From the NCBI GenBank assembly GCA_050084985.1, contig JBITNC010000001.1:55738001-55802000 (forward strand): a DNA stretch of 64,000 nt, read 5' to 3'. The DNA is from Nageia nagi (lineage: Eukaryota; Pinophyta). The position numbers and the translations under genes are program-made. Every line of letters begins with the position of its first letter. Positions within the stretch are counted from its first letter, which is position 1. Positions 1 through 11,937 of the stretch are shown here, piece by piece. The notes under the pieces were generated by a model, which was given only the letters and a program-made list of their open reading frames with translations, was not told where the DNA came from and searched no databases.

Positions 1-2
1 GA

Positions 3-560
3 AATTGTAACTTTTGTGGCATCTTTAGGTACAAAGAGTATGATTGTCGTAAAAAGAAATTTGCTCAAAAAGGTAAGGGAAATGCAAATGTGAGAAATTT
101 CAATAATAAAAAGAAGAACAAGCATGCTGCTACTATTGCCTACTACTCAATGACTCAAACTATTTCAAATGATTGGATTGTTGATTTAGGATGCACTAAT
201 CACATGTGTTATGAAAAGGATAAGTTTGAAAACTTTCATAAGTACAAGAAGGATGCAGTTGTCATAGGTGATAATACAGTCCTTGATGTTCAAGGAATAG
301 GGAGTGTGAAGATTCATAGAAAGGCTCTTGATAATGTCTTTTATGTGCCTAAACTAAGGATGAATCTTATCTCTGTCATTCAGATTACAAGGAAAGGATA
401 CTCATTTGAGTTTACCTCACACTCCTGGTGTGTTAAGAAAGGACTTGCCACCTTCATGAAAGGATCAGTAAAGGATGACCTTTATATTGTGGATCAAGTT
501 CCTTCAAAAATGTGTTTTGCTACAAATGTTTGTTCAAAGGGTAATCTTTGGCATCAATGA
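3..560 (+). pseudogene. Copia gag C-terminus and aspartic protease, decayed
   Basis: Reading frame 3 opens at the window edge with a nucleocapsid zinc knuckle of CX2CX4HX4C type, whose His is replaced by Tyr (CNFCGIFRYKEYDC, 6-47). Basic residues follow. The protease then appears as DWIVDLGCTNHM, where the catalytic D-S-G has become D-L-G (183-191). The GAG-pre-integrase segment starts with LWHQ and is cut by TGA at 558-560, in the place where this family usually has Arg or Gln. Known role of the family: Gag packages element RNA and the protease cuts the polyprotein. Both the knuckle and the active site are damaged, so neither function is expected. Confidence 0.85.
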
Positions 561-1494
561 TTAGGGCACCTTAACCACAAGAGCATTCAAGATATGAAAA
601 CTCAAGAACTTGTGGAAGGTTTACCTAATATTTCACCCATAATTGGTCTTTGTGAAAGGTGCATTCTAGGAAAGATGAATAGGCAAAAGTTTGAAAAAGA
701 TAAGGCAACTCAGGCTACTCATCCTCTTCAGCTTGTGCATTCATATTTGATGGGTCCATTTCAGACTAAGACTCTAGGGGGAGCTTCTTATGTTCTGACC
801 TTCATTGATGACTTCAGTAGGATGACATTTGGTTATCTACTTGAGCACAAGGATCAAACTTTTGATAGGTTTAAAGACTTCAAGGCTCTTATTGAAAATC
901 AAACTGATTTTAAGATCAAGATGCTGAGATCTGATAATGGGGGTGAGTATAATAGTAATGAGTTTAACAACTATTGTGTTAAACATGGGATCAAGTGGCA
1001 ATTCACAATCCCTTACACCCCTCAGCAAAATGGAGTTGCTGAAAGGAAGAATCGAACCATTATGGAAATGGCAAGGTGCATGTTGGGTAACCTTCCTAGT
1101 TTCTTATGGGGAGAAGTTATTCACACTACTATTCACACCCTAAATAGGTGTCCTACTAAAGTAGTTGAAGGTAAAACTCCATATGAAATGGACAGGAAAG
1201 AAACCAAACATCTCACACTTTAGGGTCTTCGGTTGTGATGCATTTGCCTTCATTACCTCAGAGAAAAGAAAGAAGTTGGATAAAAGATTAGAAAAATGCA
1301 TCTTTGTGAGGTATGATAATCAGCATAGAGGTTACAGGCTCTACTCCTCATCCCATAAAATAGTCTTTATTTCTAGGGATGTTAAGTTCAATGAACTTCC
1401 TGAGGATACGACCTCTCATGCTGAGGTGTCTGATTCAGATGATTCTTTGCCTACACCTAACTGGTTGGATGATCATGTAGGGAAGTCACCATAA
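561..1494 (+). pseudogene. Copia integrase, decayed
   Basis: The frame continues after the TGA with the HHCC-type zinc region (CERC) and the integrase core. The first catalytic Asp, normally in H-S/T-D-L, is Tyr here (HSYLMGPF, codon 744-746). The second Asp is kept in RSDNGGEY and the Glu in QQNGVAERKNRT. Near 1190 the frame shifts, most simply by loss of two bases, and continues as WTGKKPNISHFRVFGCDAFA in frame 1 until TAA at 1492-1494. In the family, integrase joins element cDNA to chromosomal DNA; the lost Asp rules that out here. Confidence 0.85.
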
Positions 1495-3121
1495 GAGCAA
1501 AATTCTCTAGCTCAGAGAATTACAAGGAGTATGACCTTGAATAACTCTTTATTTGCCAAAATTGATAATACGAATGAGCCATCAACCTTCAAAGACACTT
1601 CCAAGCAAGAGTGTTGGATGGAAGCTATGAAAGTTGAGTATGAGGTGCTCATGAAAAATGAAACTTGGGATTTGGTTCCTTATCCCAATGAGAAAAATGT
1701 GATTGGAAATAAATGGATATACAAGGTCAAGTACAATTCTGATGGAAAAATTGAAAAATACAAAGCAAGGTTAGTGGCCAAAGGATTCGCTCAGAAATAT
1801 GGTATTGATTATGAGGAAACCTTTGCTCCTGTGGCCAAGATGCCTACTGTCAGGATAATCCTTGCTCTTTCTACAGCTCAAGGATGGAAAGCTTTTCAAC
1901 TTGATGTCAAAAGTGCATTTCTCAATGGTGACTTGGATGTAGAAATCTACATGAATCAACCAGAAGGATTTATTCCAGAAGGTAAAGAGTCTTTAGTGTG
2001 CAAGCTTAAGAAGTTTTTATATGGACTTAAGTAAGCACTTAGAGCATGGTACAAGAAAATTTCAAGATTCTTTGCAGATATTGGTTTTTCCAAGTGCTTC
2101 TCTGACTCAGATCTCTATGTACTCAATCAAGGAAAAGACGTGGTCTTAATTCTCCTTTATGTGGATGATCTTCTCATAACTGGCAATAATATTGAAATCA
2201 TCCAAGAGTGCATATCCAAACTGAAGGCAACATTTGAAATGACTGATCTAGGTCTCTTGCATTACTATCTTGGGATGCAAGTATACCAACACACAGATTG
2301 TACTTATCTTAGTCAATCTAAGTATATATCAGACATCTTACAAAAGTTTGGAATGGAGGAGTGTAAATATGCTGTAATACCTATATCTCCTAGAATCATG
2401 GTATCTCTGAGCTTAGATTCTCAGTTGGTCGATGCTACAGCTTATAGGCAATTGATCGGTAGTCTTCTGTATCTGACTATCTCTCAACCTGATATTGCCT
2501 TTGCAGTGAATCTGATGGCATGATTCATGCAAAAACCATATGTTGAACACCTCAATGCTATTAAGCAAATCTTGATGTATGTGGTAGGGACAAAGGATCT
2601 TACTCTTAAGTATTCCAAAGTGCCCTCGATTGTTCTCTCTGGGTTCTCAGATTCTGATTATGGGGGAGATAGAGATGATAGAAAATCAACCTCTGCATAT
2701 ATTTTTAGCATTGGTTCAGGTGCTATCTCTTGGGCTTCCAGGAAGCAACCTACTATGACTCTTTCTACCATCGAAGCTAAATATCGAGCCATGTCTATTG
2801 CCACCCAAGAAGCTATTTGGTTGAGGCATCTTCTGAACGAAATTGGGTATGAGCAAATGGCCATCTCTTATCTCTTCAGACAATCAATCGGCTATCTCTT
2901 TGGCTAAGAATCCTGTATTCCATCAAAGAACCAAACATGTGGAAATCCAAGCCCATTTTATCAGGGAGAAGGTTCTAGATGACATCATACACTTGAAGTA
3001 TTATCCATCTACTGAAAACTCTACTGATTTATTCACCAAGCCCCTTCCTGAAGCTCAGTTTAGCAAGCTTAGGGATTCTCTCGGGTTGGTGAAGTTGCCC
3101 TCAAGGGGGAGTGAAGTTTGA
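1495..3121 (+). pseudogene. Copia reverse transcriptase and RNase H, decayed
   Basis: RT signatures are clear: [35 protein letters not shown], and the catalytic YVDD (2158-2169), which is intact. RNase H shows SDSDYGGDRDDRKSTS, TIEAKYRAM and, after a frameshift near 2850, SDNQSAISLAKNP and DLFTKPLPEAQF, ending at 3121. In-frame TAA at 2032 and TGA at 2521 interrupt it at spots where relatives have Gln and Arg. The C-terminus of normal length shows the whole pol was once present. Inference: inactivated by point decay rather than by deletion. Confidence 0.87.
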
Positions 3122-3182
3122 AATTTTGTTAGTGATGACAACTTCACCTCTAAGAGGCTCTTTTGTTGTTGTTATATTGTGT

Positions 3183-3402
3183 TGATTATGATATACCTCT
3201 GTGGTAAGTTTGCTCTATGTGAGAAACTTGTTGTACATTTTATACCATCGTGGTAAGTTTGCTCTGCATGAGAAACTTGTTGTACAATTTTTGAGCATAT
3301 AATTGATATACCTCCATGGTAAGTTCGCTCTGCATGAGGAACTTCTTGTACATTCTATACCTCTGTGGTAAGTTTTGCTCTGCGTGAGAAACTTGTACAA
3401 TT
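3183..3402 (+). repeat. Four tandem copies of a 45-70 bp unit in the Copia 3' UTR
   Basis: Four imperfect copies share the core GTGGTAAGTTTGCTCTGC, then TGAGAAACTTG and TGTACA, and lie between the RNase H stop and the 3' LTR. Spacing varies because short AT-rich linkers differ between copies. No coding role is apparent; a tandem duplication in the element's untranslated region is the simplest reading. Confidence 0.75.
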
Positions 3403-3878
3403 TTTTATGCTCTATTAAAAATCAACACATGTCTATATACAACAGGTGACTATGAGTGATGGCTTGGCATCTCCGTGATGACTTATAGTGCACCATTGAT
3501 CAGTTATTTATAAGATGGCATTATTTGATTCTCTTATTTGAATATATGATGCATCTAACTGATTTTGTTCATGAGTTGCTTGTAGCATGCAGGATCTTCT
3601 TCTTCAGAAATGCAAGTTACTCACCTTGTGAAAGCAAGCTCATGGAGACTCACATGTCAGCTTAAAGTTGATCGACTACTATGTACAGTGAAACCAGTTG
3701 TGGTTAATGATTGTATTGTAAACCATTTTTTCAAATGGTAATGTAGTGAGTCTCAAACTAGTTCTCAAAAAGATTCTCAAATATGTAAATGTTCTCATCT
3801 CCACTTGTATCTCTATGGAGGAGAACTCTCTCTTACTCTCTCTCTTCTCTCTTCTACACTCTATCCGAATATTGCATT

Positions 3879-3887
3879 AAGGGGGAG
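3879..3887 (+). other. Polypurine tract before the 3' LTR
   Basis: AAGGGGGAG directly precedes TGTTAGAAT, the expected LTR start. A second AAGGGGGAG lies at about 3103-3111, just before the end of pol. In LTR elements the PPT primes plus-strand DNA synthesis; the copy next to the LTR is the functional candidate. Confidence 0.65.
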
Positions 3888-4342
3888 TGTTAGAATTTGT
3901 AATGAAATACTGTGAATATCTAAACTCCTTGTAAATTCAATTAATCACTTAAAGGATATGTAGATACCTTAAGGATTAATTGAATTCTTTATTATGTAGA
4001 CTTTGACTTTACCATGTGGTTAGTTGGTAGGTTAAAGTTAGTTGATACATTTATTGTAACCCTAACCTTACCCTTGGGTTAAAGGGAGGTTAGGGAGGTG
4101 CTCTCAAGCTATAAATAGAGGGCCTCTCCTCTTGTAACATAACTAAGTTTTTGGAGTAAGATTACTCTACTAGTTGTGTAGGAGAGGAAGAGAATTGTTG
4201 TAAGAGGTGCATAGATTGAGAATAGAGAACTAGTTGTGGATGTACTCCCAAGGAGGGAGGAACCACATTATATTTGTGTTATCTTGTGTATGATTGAGTT
4301 TCCTAGTCTTGGACCTTGAGGATTAGAGTAGGTCTAAATCCT
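3888..4342 (+). repeat. Probable 3' LTR of the first Copia element
   Basis: Starts with TGTTAGAATTTG right after the PPT. It contains a promoter-like TATAAATAG at 4110-4118 and a direct repeat pair around 3960 and 3985 (AATTAAT context). The end is placed at CA near 4342 (CTAAATCCTTCA) without confirmation. About 455 bp would be normal for Copia LTRs. Confidence 0.55.
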
Positions 4343-4373
4343 TCACTAACTAGATCTCACTTCATTCACAATA

Positions 4374-4676
4374 TGAACTTTTACAATTTTTTGAACCTCA
4401 ACTCCTAAACACTATCCACTAGCATAACTTTACTTTATAAATTGGTGTGTGATAACAAAGAGAGAGCCTTCTATTTATAGGCCAAAATCCCTCTTTGGAT
4501 CACCCTTTTATCCAATGTACAAAAGCATGACATGCTCATGATATGGAGTGTAGGACAAGTTACATTATCATATTCACTTAAATACTTAAGGTATAAAATG
4601 ATACCCTTAATTATTAGTGAATTTACATATAATATTATTACAAATCCTTTACAATAATGCATTATACATTCCAACA
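4374..4676 (-). repeat. LTR-like fragment or solo LTR, minus strand
   Basis: Read on the minus strand the segment begins TGTTGGAATG at 4676. It holds TATAAATAG (4471-4480) followed by GAAGGCTCTC, the layout of a plant LTR promoter. The other end cannot be placed; no purine tract precedes the start and no target duplication was found. It lies head to head with the preceding LTR but shares only general style with it. Confidence 0.45.
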
Positions 4677-4682
4677 CTTATG

Positions 4683-5042
4683 TGACCTAGATAATAGTTT
4701 CATTTGAGTGTTTGGTCACGTTACAAAAACTTATACTAAGCTGGTTAGACAAGTGTTTAGTAAGTTTAATACCTATTACAAGGATGAAAATATAAAAATG
4801 TATTAACTCCAAAAGCTAGGTTTACATTCCAAATTGATAAGCACAAAAATAAGGAGAAGAATACATAATTTCTTCAACAAAATCTAAAAAATCCTAATGA
4901 ATCTTCAACTTCCTAATGACATGTGAAATTTATTCCACTTACAAATATTAAAATACTAAACATAAAATATTTGCACACTCATACATATAAATCTAATAAT
5001 ATTTACAATCAACCTTAATCCATAAGGATTAGGTTTCCAACA
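4683..5042 (-). repeat. 3' LTR of the outer host element
   Basis: About 360 bp ending in TTTCCAACA on the plus strand (TGTTGGAAA on the minus). It matches 28125-28400 over most of its length, for example in the stretches TTTATTCCACTTACAAATAT and TTTGCACACTCA. It is roughly 85 bp longer than the right copy, from an indel near the left end. The purine tract lies at 5043-5051 (TCCCCCCTT on the plus strand). Confidence 0.65.
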
Positions 5043-5910
5043 TCCCCCCTTAATTTGAAAGCGATTAAGAGAAAAATGAAAATAGAAATATGTGTCTCAA
5101 GGTGTGTATAACATTATTCAAAAGATCCACGTTAAGTATTAAGCCCAATGTTCCCCCTTAATTCGAAGGGATAAAAATGTCACAACATAAGTCTTCTTCA
5201 TAAGAGCATAAAGAAAGTGACTCCATCAAAACACAAAGAGTAGTAGATCAAGTCCACGAATAATGAAATGAAAACCAAGTCTTCTCTAAGAAACCATGAA
5301 GAAATGATTTTCTTCAACATAGGTCATTCCAAGGAAGATGAAAGCTTCACAAATAAACAACTTTAACCAATCACTAATAAATCTCTCCTGAATGAAAATA
5401 ATCAAGGTGAGAAGAATAATATTCTCCACCATGAATACAAAATATGTACATAAAGAAACACATACTAAGTTTCACACACATAGCATCCTCACATAAGATT
5501 TGATGTCCCACATTCACACCATATGATCCTTCTCATACACTTGCTCCAAATCTCATAAAAGAATTCATACCAATAGAGCCATGAAGAGAAGTTACCTTAG
5601 AAACCAAATTTTTCCATAAATATAATCATAAATAAAAGTGCTAAGTAATAAAAATTTCTTCATCCACAAATTATCTCCAATAAAACTTTAGAAATCATCT
5701 TTGCATCATCAATGGAAATCCCCCCCTCAACATGTGCTACACTTCCATGGTGCAAGGTTAACATTGATATTAGAACACTAGCCAACAATCAAAGGTATTG
5801 GGGTTAAGATGGAATTACAATAAGAACTTTGGCTAATTAAAAAGACCCAATCTAACCTCACCTTTGAATCACAAGCCAAGAATAAAATAACTAGTAAAAA
5901 ATGTGAAGTA
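5043..5910 (-). other. Internal, apparently non-coding part of the outer host element
   Basis: AT-rich sequence with two purine-tract-like motifs on the minus strand (5043-5051 and about 5151-5160) and no protein signature in six frames. It resumes at 24481 beyond the Gypsy insertion, as the agagt duplication shows. It resembles the 3' untranslated part of a Copia element. Confidence 0.45.
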
Positions 5911-5915
5911 AGAGT

Positions 5916-7264
5916 TATAGATATTGAAAAACTACACATTTCCCTTAATTATGATTAATAACATATTACTTCTAATTAATACCCTATTAACTTTAACTAA
6001 TTAATATATTATTGATTAATTAAATCCTAACTATCCTAAAAATTACAAACTAAGGTATCTAGAATAAATAATCATTAAGAGAATAACAAAAAAATTAAAA
6101 TAAACAAATAAAAATATCTAGCCTAATAAAATAAAATCATTTATTATCTACTCTCCTTAAGCATGGGTTACTTTATAGTTAAAGTGTTAATCAATGAAGA
6201 TTAGGTTAATATAATCATAAGCTAATAACTAATGGATAAGTCAAACCAAGATATTTTTGATGGTGATTCATCCATTTAACCATGGTTTAGTAAACTTAAG
6301 TGAAGTTAGTTAACCAAACACATTATAAAACCTATAAATAGAAGGCTAATCCTTTGAAAAGGAGAGAAGAATTTTGAAGAGCCAATGTAATGAAGTTATT
6401 TTGATATTATTCCACACCCATTGTAATCTGGTAATAACTTTCATCCATAGCAACTTATATCATATATTATCCATATTTTTGTATGTATGTGTGTATACTT
6501 GTTAGCTTCATAACTTGTAGGTTCAAACTCTAAATGAGCTCAAATTTGTAGGATGGATTGCTGAGATATTTGTAAACATTACCAATAGAGTAATTTATCA
6601 TAAAATTTAAATAACAATTCATAGGGATGATCTAAGCTTGTATAGGAGACTTATAGCCATATAGATAAACAATTTTCACATTTTGGTAATTTCCATATCT
6701 GAACTCTAAACGAGCTCAAATTTGGATGACATGTTCCTTAGGTGATTTTAAGCATTCCCACTAGAGTAATTTACAAGAGGATCAATATAAATATTTGTTT
6801 GAATGAATTTATATCAGGAAAAAGTCATACGAATGACTCTTATAAGTAATCACCTTTTCACTTCTATAAGTTCATTTATCATTTCTAGAAGTAAAATATG
6901 ACTTGTTTATTACTTTGTAAATCCTTTTGTAGGATAAATATACATATTTAATTGTTATTTATGCTTATACTACTTAGGTAAAGGTATCCACAAGAGTGGA
7001 CCCACTTTAGTGTATTTAATGATTTCTATGTTCATCTTGTAGGTTCTTCAACATTATTTACAGGTTTTGAATGGTTCTCTAAACCCATTTTCTTGAGTGC
7101 ATCGTAAATATTTTTGGCCCTCTCCTTTTCTCATTATGATTTGGTCAACAACACCTATTATAATGCCTTCTTAATGTAAACATACTTTACAACTGAATAC
7201 ATATTTATTGATTGAGATCAATAATATACTATGAAATATTTAATGTTGATTTTCATATGTTACA
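5916..7264 (+). repeat. 5' LTR of the gag-only Gypsy element
   Basis: Starts TATAGATATTGAAAAACTAC, a decayed form of the TGTAGACACTG start of the right copy, and ends ATATGTTACA. The promoter-like TATAAATA lies at 6333-6340. A segment of about 175 bp is tandemly duplicated around 6527-6830: ACTCTAAA-GAGCTCAAATTTG recurs at about 6527 and 6704. At 1349 bp it is about 600 bp longer than the right LTR, which lacks the part holding the TATA box. Confidence 0.75.
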
Positions 7265-7286
7265 TTCTGGCATGCCTAGTGGGACC
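7265..7286 (+). other. Probable primer binding site of the Gypsy element
   Basis: TTCTGGCATGCCTAGTGGG follows the LTR end directly, where the primer site belongs. Its layout resembles plant Gypsy sites of the TGGCGCC type, but I cannot name the priming tRNA from memory. Confidence 0.5.
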
Positions 7287-7709
7287 ATAACTTACCCCAT
7301 GTAAGGGATTAGGTGAGGGTTTTCTAGCTCATTCCATTTCAATCCTTTTGCTTGGATATTTGATTAAATAGGTCTATTTAACTTCTTTATATTATATCAT
7401 TTCATTTTTTTGCACCATATTTTATCTATTTGGTATCTTGACTATGAATAAGATATTCTAACATAAAAAAGTACTACACACACATTTTAGTCATGCACAC
7501 AATGTTTTTGGTTATGAACAATTTTTTTTAAAGACTATGAACTACATTTTCAAGAATTTTTAGATAACTACTTAGAGAAAACAAGATCCTTGGTAAATGC
7601 TTTTTATCCTTTTGTTGTAGTAGTTTGGTTCGATAACTATCATCTTGAATCTTTACTTATTTGTCTTTTTTGCTTTTGATTAGTTAGTTAAAGAGCATAT
7701 AGAACTTAT

Positions 7710-7750
<41 letters not shown>

Positions 7751-7806
7751 ATATATATATATAATTTATATACATACATACATATATATATAATATATAT
7801 ATATAT

Positions 7807-7849
<43 letters not shown>

Positions 7850-9629
7850 TTAGACTGCATTACATCATTATAGAGTAGGTTATTTACACATTATTAAGCT
7901 TAGGATTTCTTTTAGTTTGGATTTTATTTATTTAATAGTTTAAAAACATGAAAATAAAAATTACAAACAAAAAAAATTAATCACACATTGTCACACACAT
8001 AAAAAAATTTATAACATTGGAATTCATCCCTAAATATTAAGTATGTTTTATTTGAGTTGGACTTAATGCCCCAATAGAGCTAACTACCACTTTTTACTTA
8101 GCCAACTAGAGCCCAAAAACCATTTTTCTTAAGATTAAGTTAATATAACAATATGATAATTGAGGTATCAGAGCTAGTAATTGGTGAAGGGAGATTGAGT
8201 CAAGTTAGCTTTTAAGTTAGGCTCAATCATTGCTCCTATATTGCTCTTTATATTTAGTGAGAGAGAGAATACCTCACTCATTAAATATTAGAAGAACTTG
8301 AGTCACCTAAAATCGCCCATCACCATAGTTATCCTTTTAGGAGTTTAACTTAGTCCCACCTTTAGATTATAGGGAGTAGAAAACATAAAAGTGAAATCAA
8401 GATCACAAAAAACTACCATTTTTATTTCATAAAAATCAACACAACATTTAATAAAAATCTAAAAATAAAAGAAGAAATTCATAAAAAATATCAAGAAAAG
8501 AGGATCATCATACTGATACAAGAGTCTTGCAACTTTCATATTCCCAAAAATATTATTATCTCTAATTTACGTAAATGATTTTTTGAGTTATAGATCATCT
8601 AGATGATTTTTATAGATATACAAAGGCCAATTCTATATATGTCTAGACTCTTCTAATCAATTATATCACTATTTTGTTTTATTTTTAAGTGTTATTTATT
8701 ACATGTCTTAGTTAGATTGTATTAATTATGTGTTTATTTATTAAAGTAGGTTTAATATTTATTTTAAATTTCATTTTAGTACTTTCATTTCACTCCACCA
8801 TACATATCATGGATAATCTTGGTTATACCAACCAATAACTCCCACCTATCTCCCACATAATAGATATTTTTGAGTAATATCATTATTAAAGTGGAACACT
8901 TGAATATCATATTCCTCAAGTCTCTTCCTCACTATCAAAAATATTATTCTCCATGTTCTCTATACCCTTGACCTTATTTGATGGATCTCCCCTACCTACT
9001 TGGTCTACTAAAATACCTATCACATCTCCTTTACCTTCCCAAGCAATTTATTTTATTTCTATATTGGTAATGACCTCTTTGTTCATCAACCAAGAGAAAC
9101 CTTCCACTTATTCATATTTAATCCAACTTGATGAACCATCACCTTCTTGGTTGCTACCCCAACATCATACCAACATCCATCTTTTAACCAAACCATAGCC
9201 TTAACCACAACAAAAATAACAACACCAATACTAACCTCTATAACAATTAAAACAACACTAACCCTAACAAAGATATCAATAATAACCTATCAAATACAAC
9301 CTCTTCCATTATCTTAACCCCAATCCCAAAACCAATTCTAACATCAACCTCGATACCAAACAAAAGCTAGGCATCAACCTTAGCCCCCACCATAGTTGTA
9401 AACATAACCAATTTACTATAAGCAAGTTGGGTATCAACCACCACCAAATTCACAAACTTCACCAACTTGCTAAGCACAAGATGGGTACCAAAACTACACC
9501 CAACTTCCATAATAATCACAACCCCTTCCAACTTACAACACTCAAGTTGGATATCAAATATAATCATCACCCTAATAAATATCTCATACTTAATAGCCTC
9601 AACTGAATCATCATGGAAAAAATCCTACA
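7287..9629 (+). other. Leader region of the Gypsy element, mostly non-coding
   Basis: AT-rich stretch between primer site and gag. It holds a compound microsatellite (7711-7848) and a sequence like a Met-tRNA primer site, AGGTATCAGAGCT, at 8163-8175, with no LTR recognised next to it. An open stretch at 8953-9198 reads in the gag direction and could be its decayed N-terminus. No other protein similarity seen. Confidence 0.4.
7711..7848. repeat. Compound (CT)n-(AT)n-(AC)n microsatellite
   Basis: A CT run (about 7711-7747) passes into TATATA/TACATA runs and ends in ACACACACAC. Purely simple-sequence DNA; likely length-variable. Confidence 0.9.
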
Positions 9630-10850
9630 GTTATTGAAAGGTTACAAATATTAGAACTTCAATGAATGGGGTATGAAAAACCTTCATATGATCAAATATG
9701 CAAAGAACCTATCCACCCATTTATTCCAGTAGATGAGTATCCTTATAGCTTTAAGATACCAAAATTTGAACAATTGAAGGAAAAAGGAGATATGCTTGAA
9801 AATCTCATAACCTTTAAGAGCTTGTGTCATCACATCAATACTAGTGACCCTCTCCTCCTTTAAAAATTTTAGATATCCTTAGGGAGACAAGCTAGTGACT
9901 AATTCAACAACTTATCTCAACTTAACATCTACAATTTCAAACAAGTAGTTGAACTCTTCCTTGATCATTATTCAATAAATATTAGAAGTAATACATCACT
10001 AATATATCTATATAACCTTAAACAATATGAAGATGAATGCATCAATGACTACATTTCATGTTGGAATGAAGTCATAAATGATTTACCATTCACCATCCCC
10101 ACATGAAGTACTTAAAATGTTCTCTCAAAGCTACAAGAAATGCATTAACTCCATATTACAAATATAGTAGCACAAGATCTTTGATCAAGCTATATCACAT
10201 GCCAAGATCATTAAGAAAGTTAGAGTTCAAAAGGAAGAGATCAAACTAAAGGAGAAGGATGATTACCCTAACCAACCCAATGGAATTAATATGCCCACTG
10301 GTAACCACTCTAAATCATCATAGGTAGGTGTAGTCACTATTGAAACCCTATCATAGCCATCTATACAAATATTGTATCCCATGACTCCATACCCCAAACC
10401 ATATCATATTGACTCACTCAACTTCCCTACCAATTTCCTCCACTAACCTACCAATCTCCACAATCCCTTTATAATCCCCCTTCCCAAATATCTTATTAAC
10501 ATATTTCATTCCCCATATTTTGTAATGTTTTTTTACCACCACCATCCCAACCCATAAGAAGACCACCTCAACTAGAGAGGCCAACTCATAATTTCACCAC
10601 CTTATCACAACCATTGTCTAATATTTTATGATAATTGTTTGAAATACATTCAATATAATTACCAAATATAAGAGTATCTAGCTTAGATTGGGTAAAACCT
10701 ATTTGGTACAACAATCATGACTATTGCACCTACCATCGCCAATATGGTCATGACACAAAAACATATTATAACCTTAAAAATTTGACACAATATATGATTG
10801 AGTATGGACACCTACAAGTTGAAAACCCATTAGCATCCATGAACCAAACT
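9630..10850 (+). pseudogene. Gypsy gag (capsid and CCHC-like region), decayed
   Basis: At 9666-9863 the frame reads PYSFKIPKFEQLKEKGDM, the usual capsid entry of plant Gypsy Gag (retrotrans_gag type). In another frame at about 9920-10105 it continues with IYNFKQVVELFLDHYS, LYNLKQYEDE and CWNEVINDLPF, the second half of that domain. At 10704-10850 a zinc-finger-like segment follows: DYCTYHRQYGHDTKTYYNL, then MIEYGHLQVENP. Relatives have C-x2-H...G-H-x-T...C; the last Cys is Tyr here. Frameshifts and stops between the pieces make it non-functional. The Tat/Athila-type branch is suggested by wording of the motifs, not proven. Confidence 0.7.
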
Positions 10851-11852
10851 CTTGACATCTTCCAATATCCTCTTCCATAATGCAATCCATCTTATCCTTA
10901 GGGTACCTCTTCTTCTAACATCCTCCTTGGTCATGTTAATCATGTAAACCATTATATTGATACATATGGTTTCATTGGTATAATCAACATTTCAACCTTT
11001 ACCAAAAGAGTTCAAAGAACTTTACCTTATCAACCATGAACTCATTTCCAAATCCTATCTCAATACCAAACACATCTTTAGAATCAATCTCAACCCTAAT
11101 CATCATATCAACATTGACCACTCACACCACTTGGACTCCTAGTGGCCCTCCATACATTTAAATATCATCAATACCCTACCAAATCACATCAACTAATACA
11201 TGTTATTAATTTGAATCATTGTTTATATAAAATAAAACCTAACAACATAGAATCTAATCAAGATATAGGTCCTTTAAAATTAAATAAATGATCAATTACA
11301 TATTCATCACCTAAATGAACATCACCATCAAAAATTGCATCTCCTTATCCATATTCTCATGATGTTATTCCTGAACTAACTAGTCCTATGCTTCTTTGCT
11401 TATCTACTAATTCTTTTGACTTGTCTCATCCTAATACCTTTTCTATTATCTCCACACCTTCTCCTAAACTAGGCTTGTTGGGTCCGAACCCAACACACCT
11501 TTGATGATATTACCCCTCATGTAATCAACCTTTAATCTTGGGTCTATACCTATAAAATCTACACCCTTACCATCCTCCATTCCATTAATCTACACCCATA
11601 AATATTTAATCTTCATACCTAAGGATCTCTTACCCATCACCTAACTAAATTTCCACCTTGGGCCCATTTTCATCACAATCCAAAGTTCCTTTTAATCAAC
11701 CTCTTATATTGGATTCAATTCCCTCATACCCATGGCTCAATCATCCATATAATAACCAATCTTCCTTTTTAGGTTAACTAAGTCTCATGTACCTCTAGCC
11801 TCCCTATTCTCCTTACCATACATGTTGGGGGAGTGAAATAAACTAGAGCACC

Positions 11853-11937
<85 letters not shown>

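Larger units (their letters stand above)
1..4342 (+). mobile_element. Degenerate Ty1/Copia retrotransposon, 3' portion
   Basis: The order zinc knuckle, aspartic protease, GAG-pre-integrase, integrase, RT, RNase H is that of Ty1/Copia. It is followed by a polypurine tract and a sequence starting TGTTAGAAT with a TATA box, taken as the 3' LTR. The 5' LTR and most of gag lie outside the window. The coding part carries four nonsense codons (558, 1492, 2032, 2521) and two frameshifts (about 1190 and 2850), so it is dead. The right end is uncertain: the LTR is taken to stop at a CA near 4342, but no second LTR is available for comparison. Confidence 0.85.
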
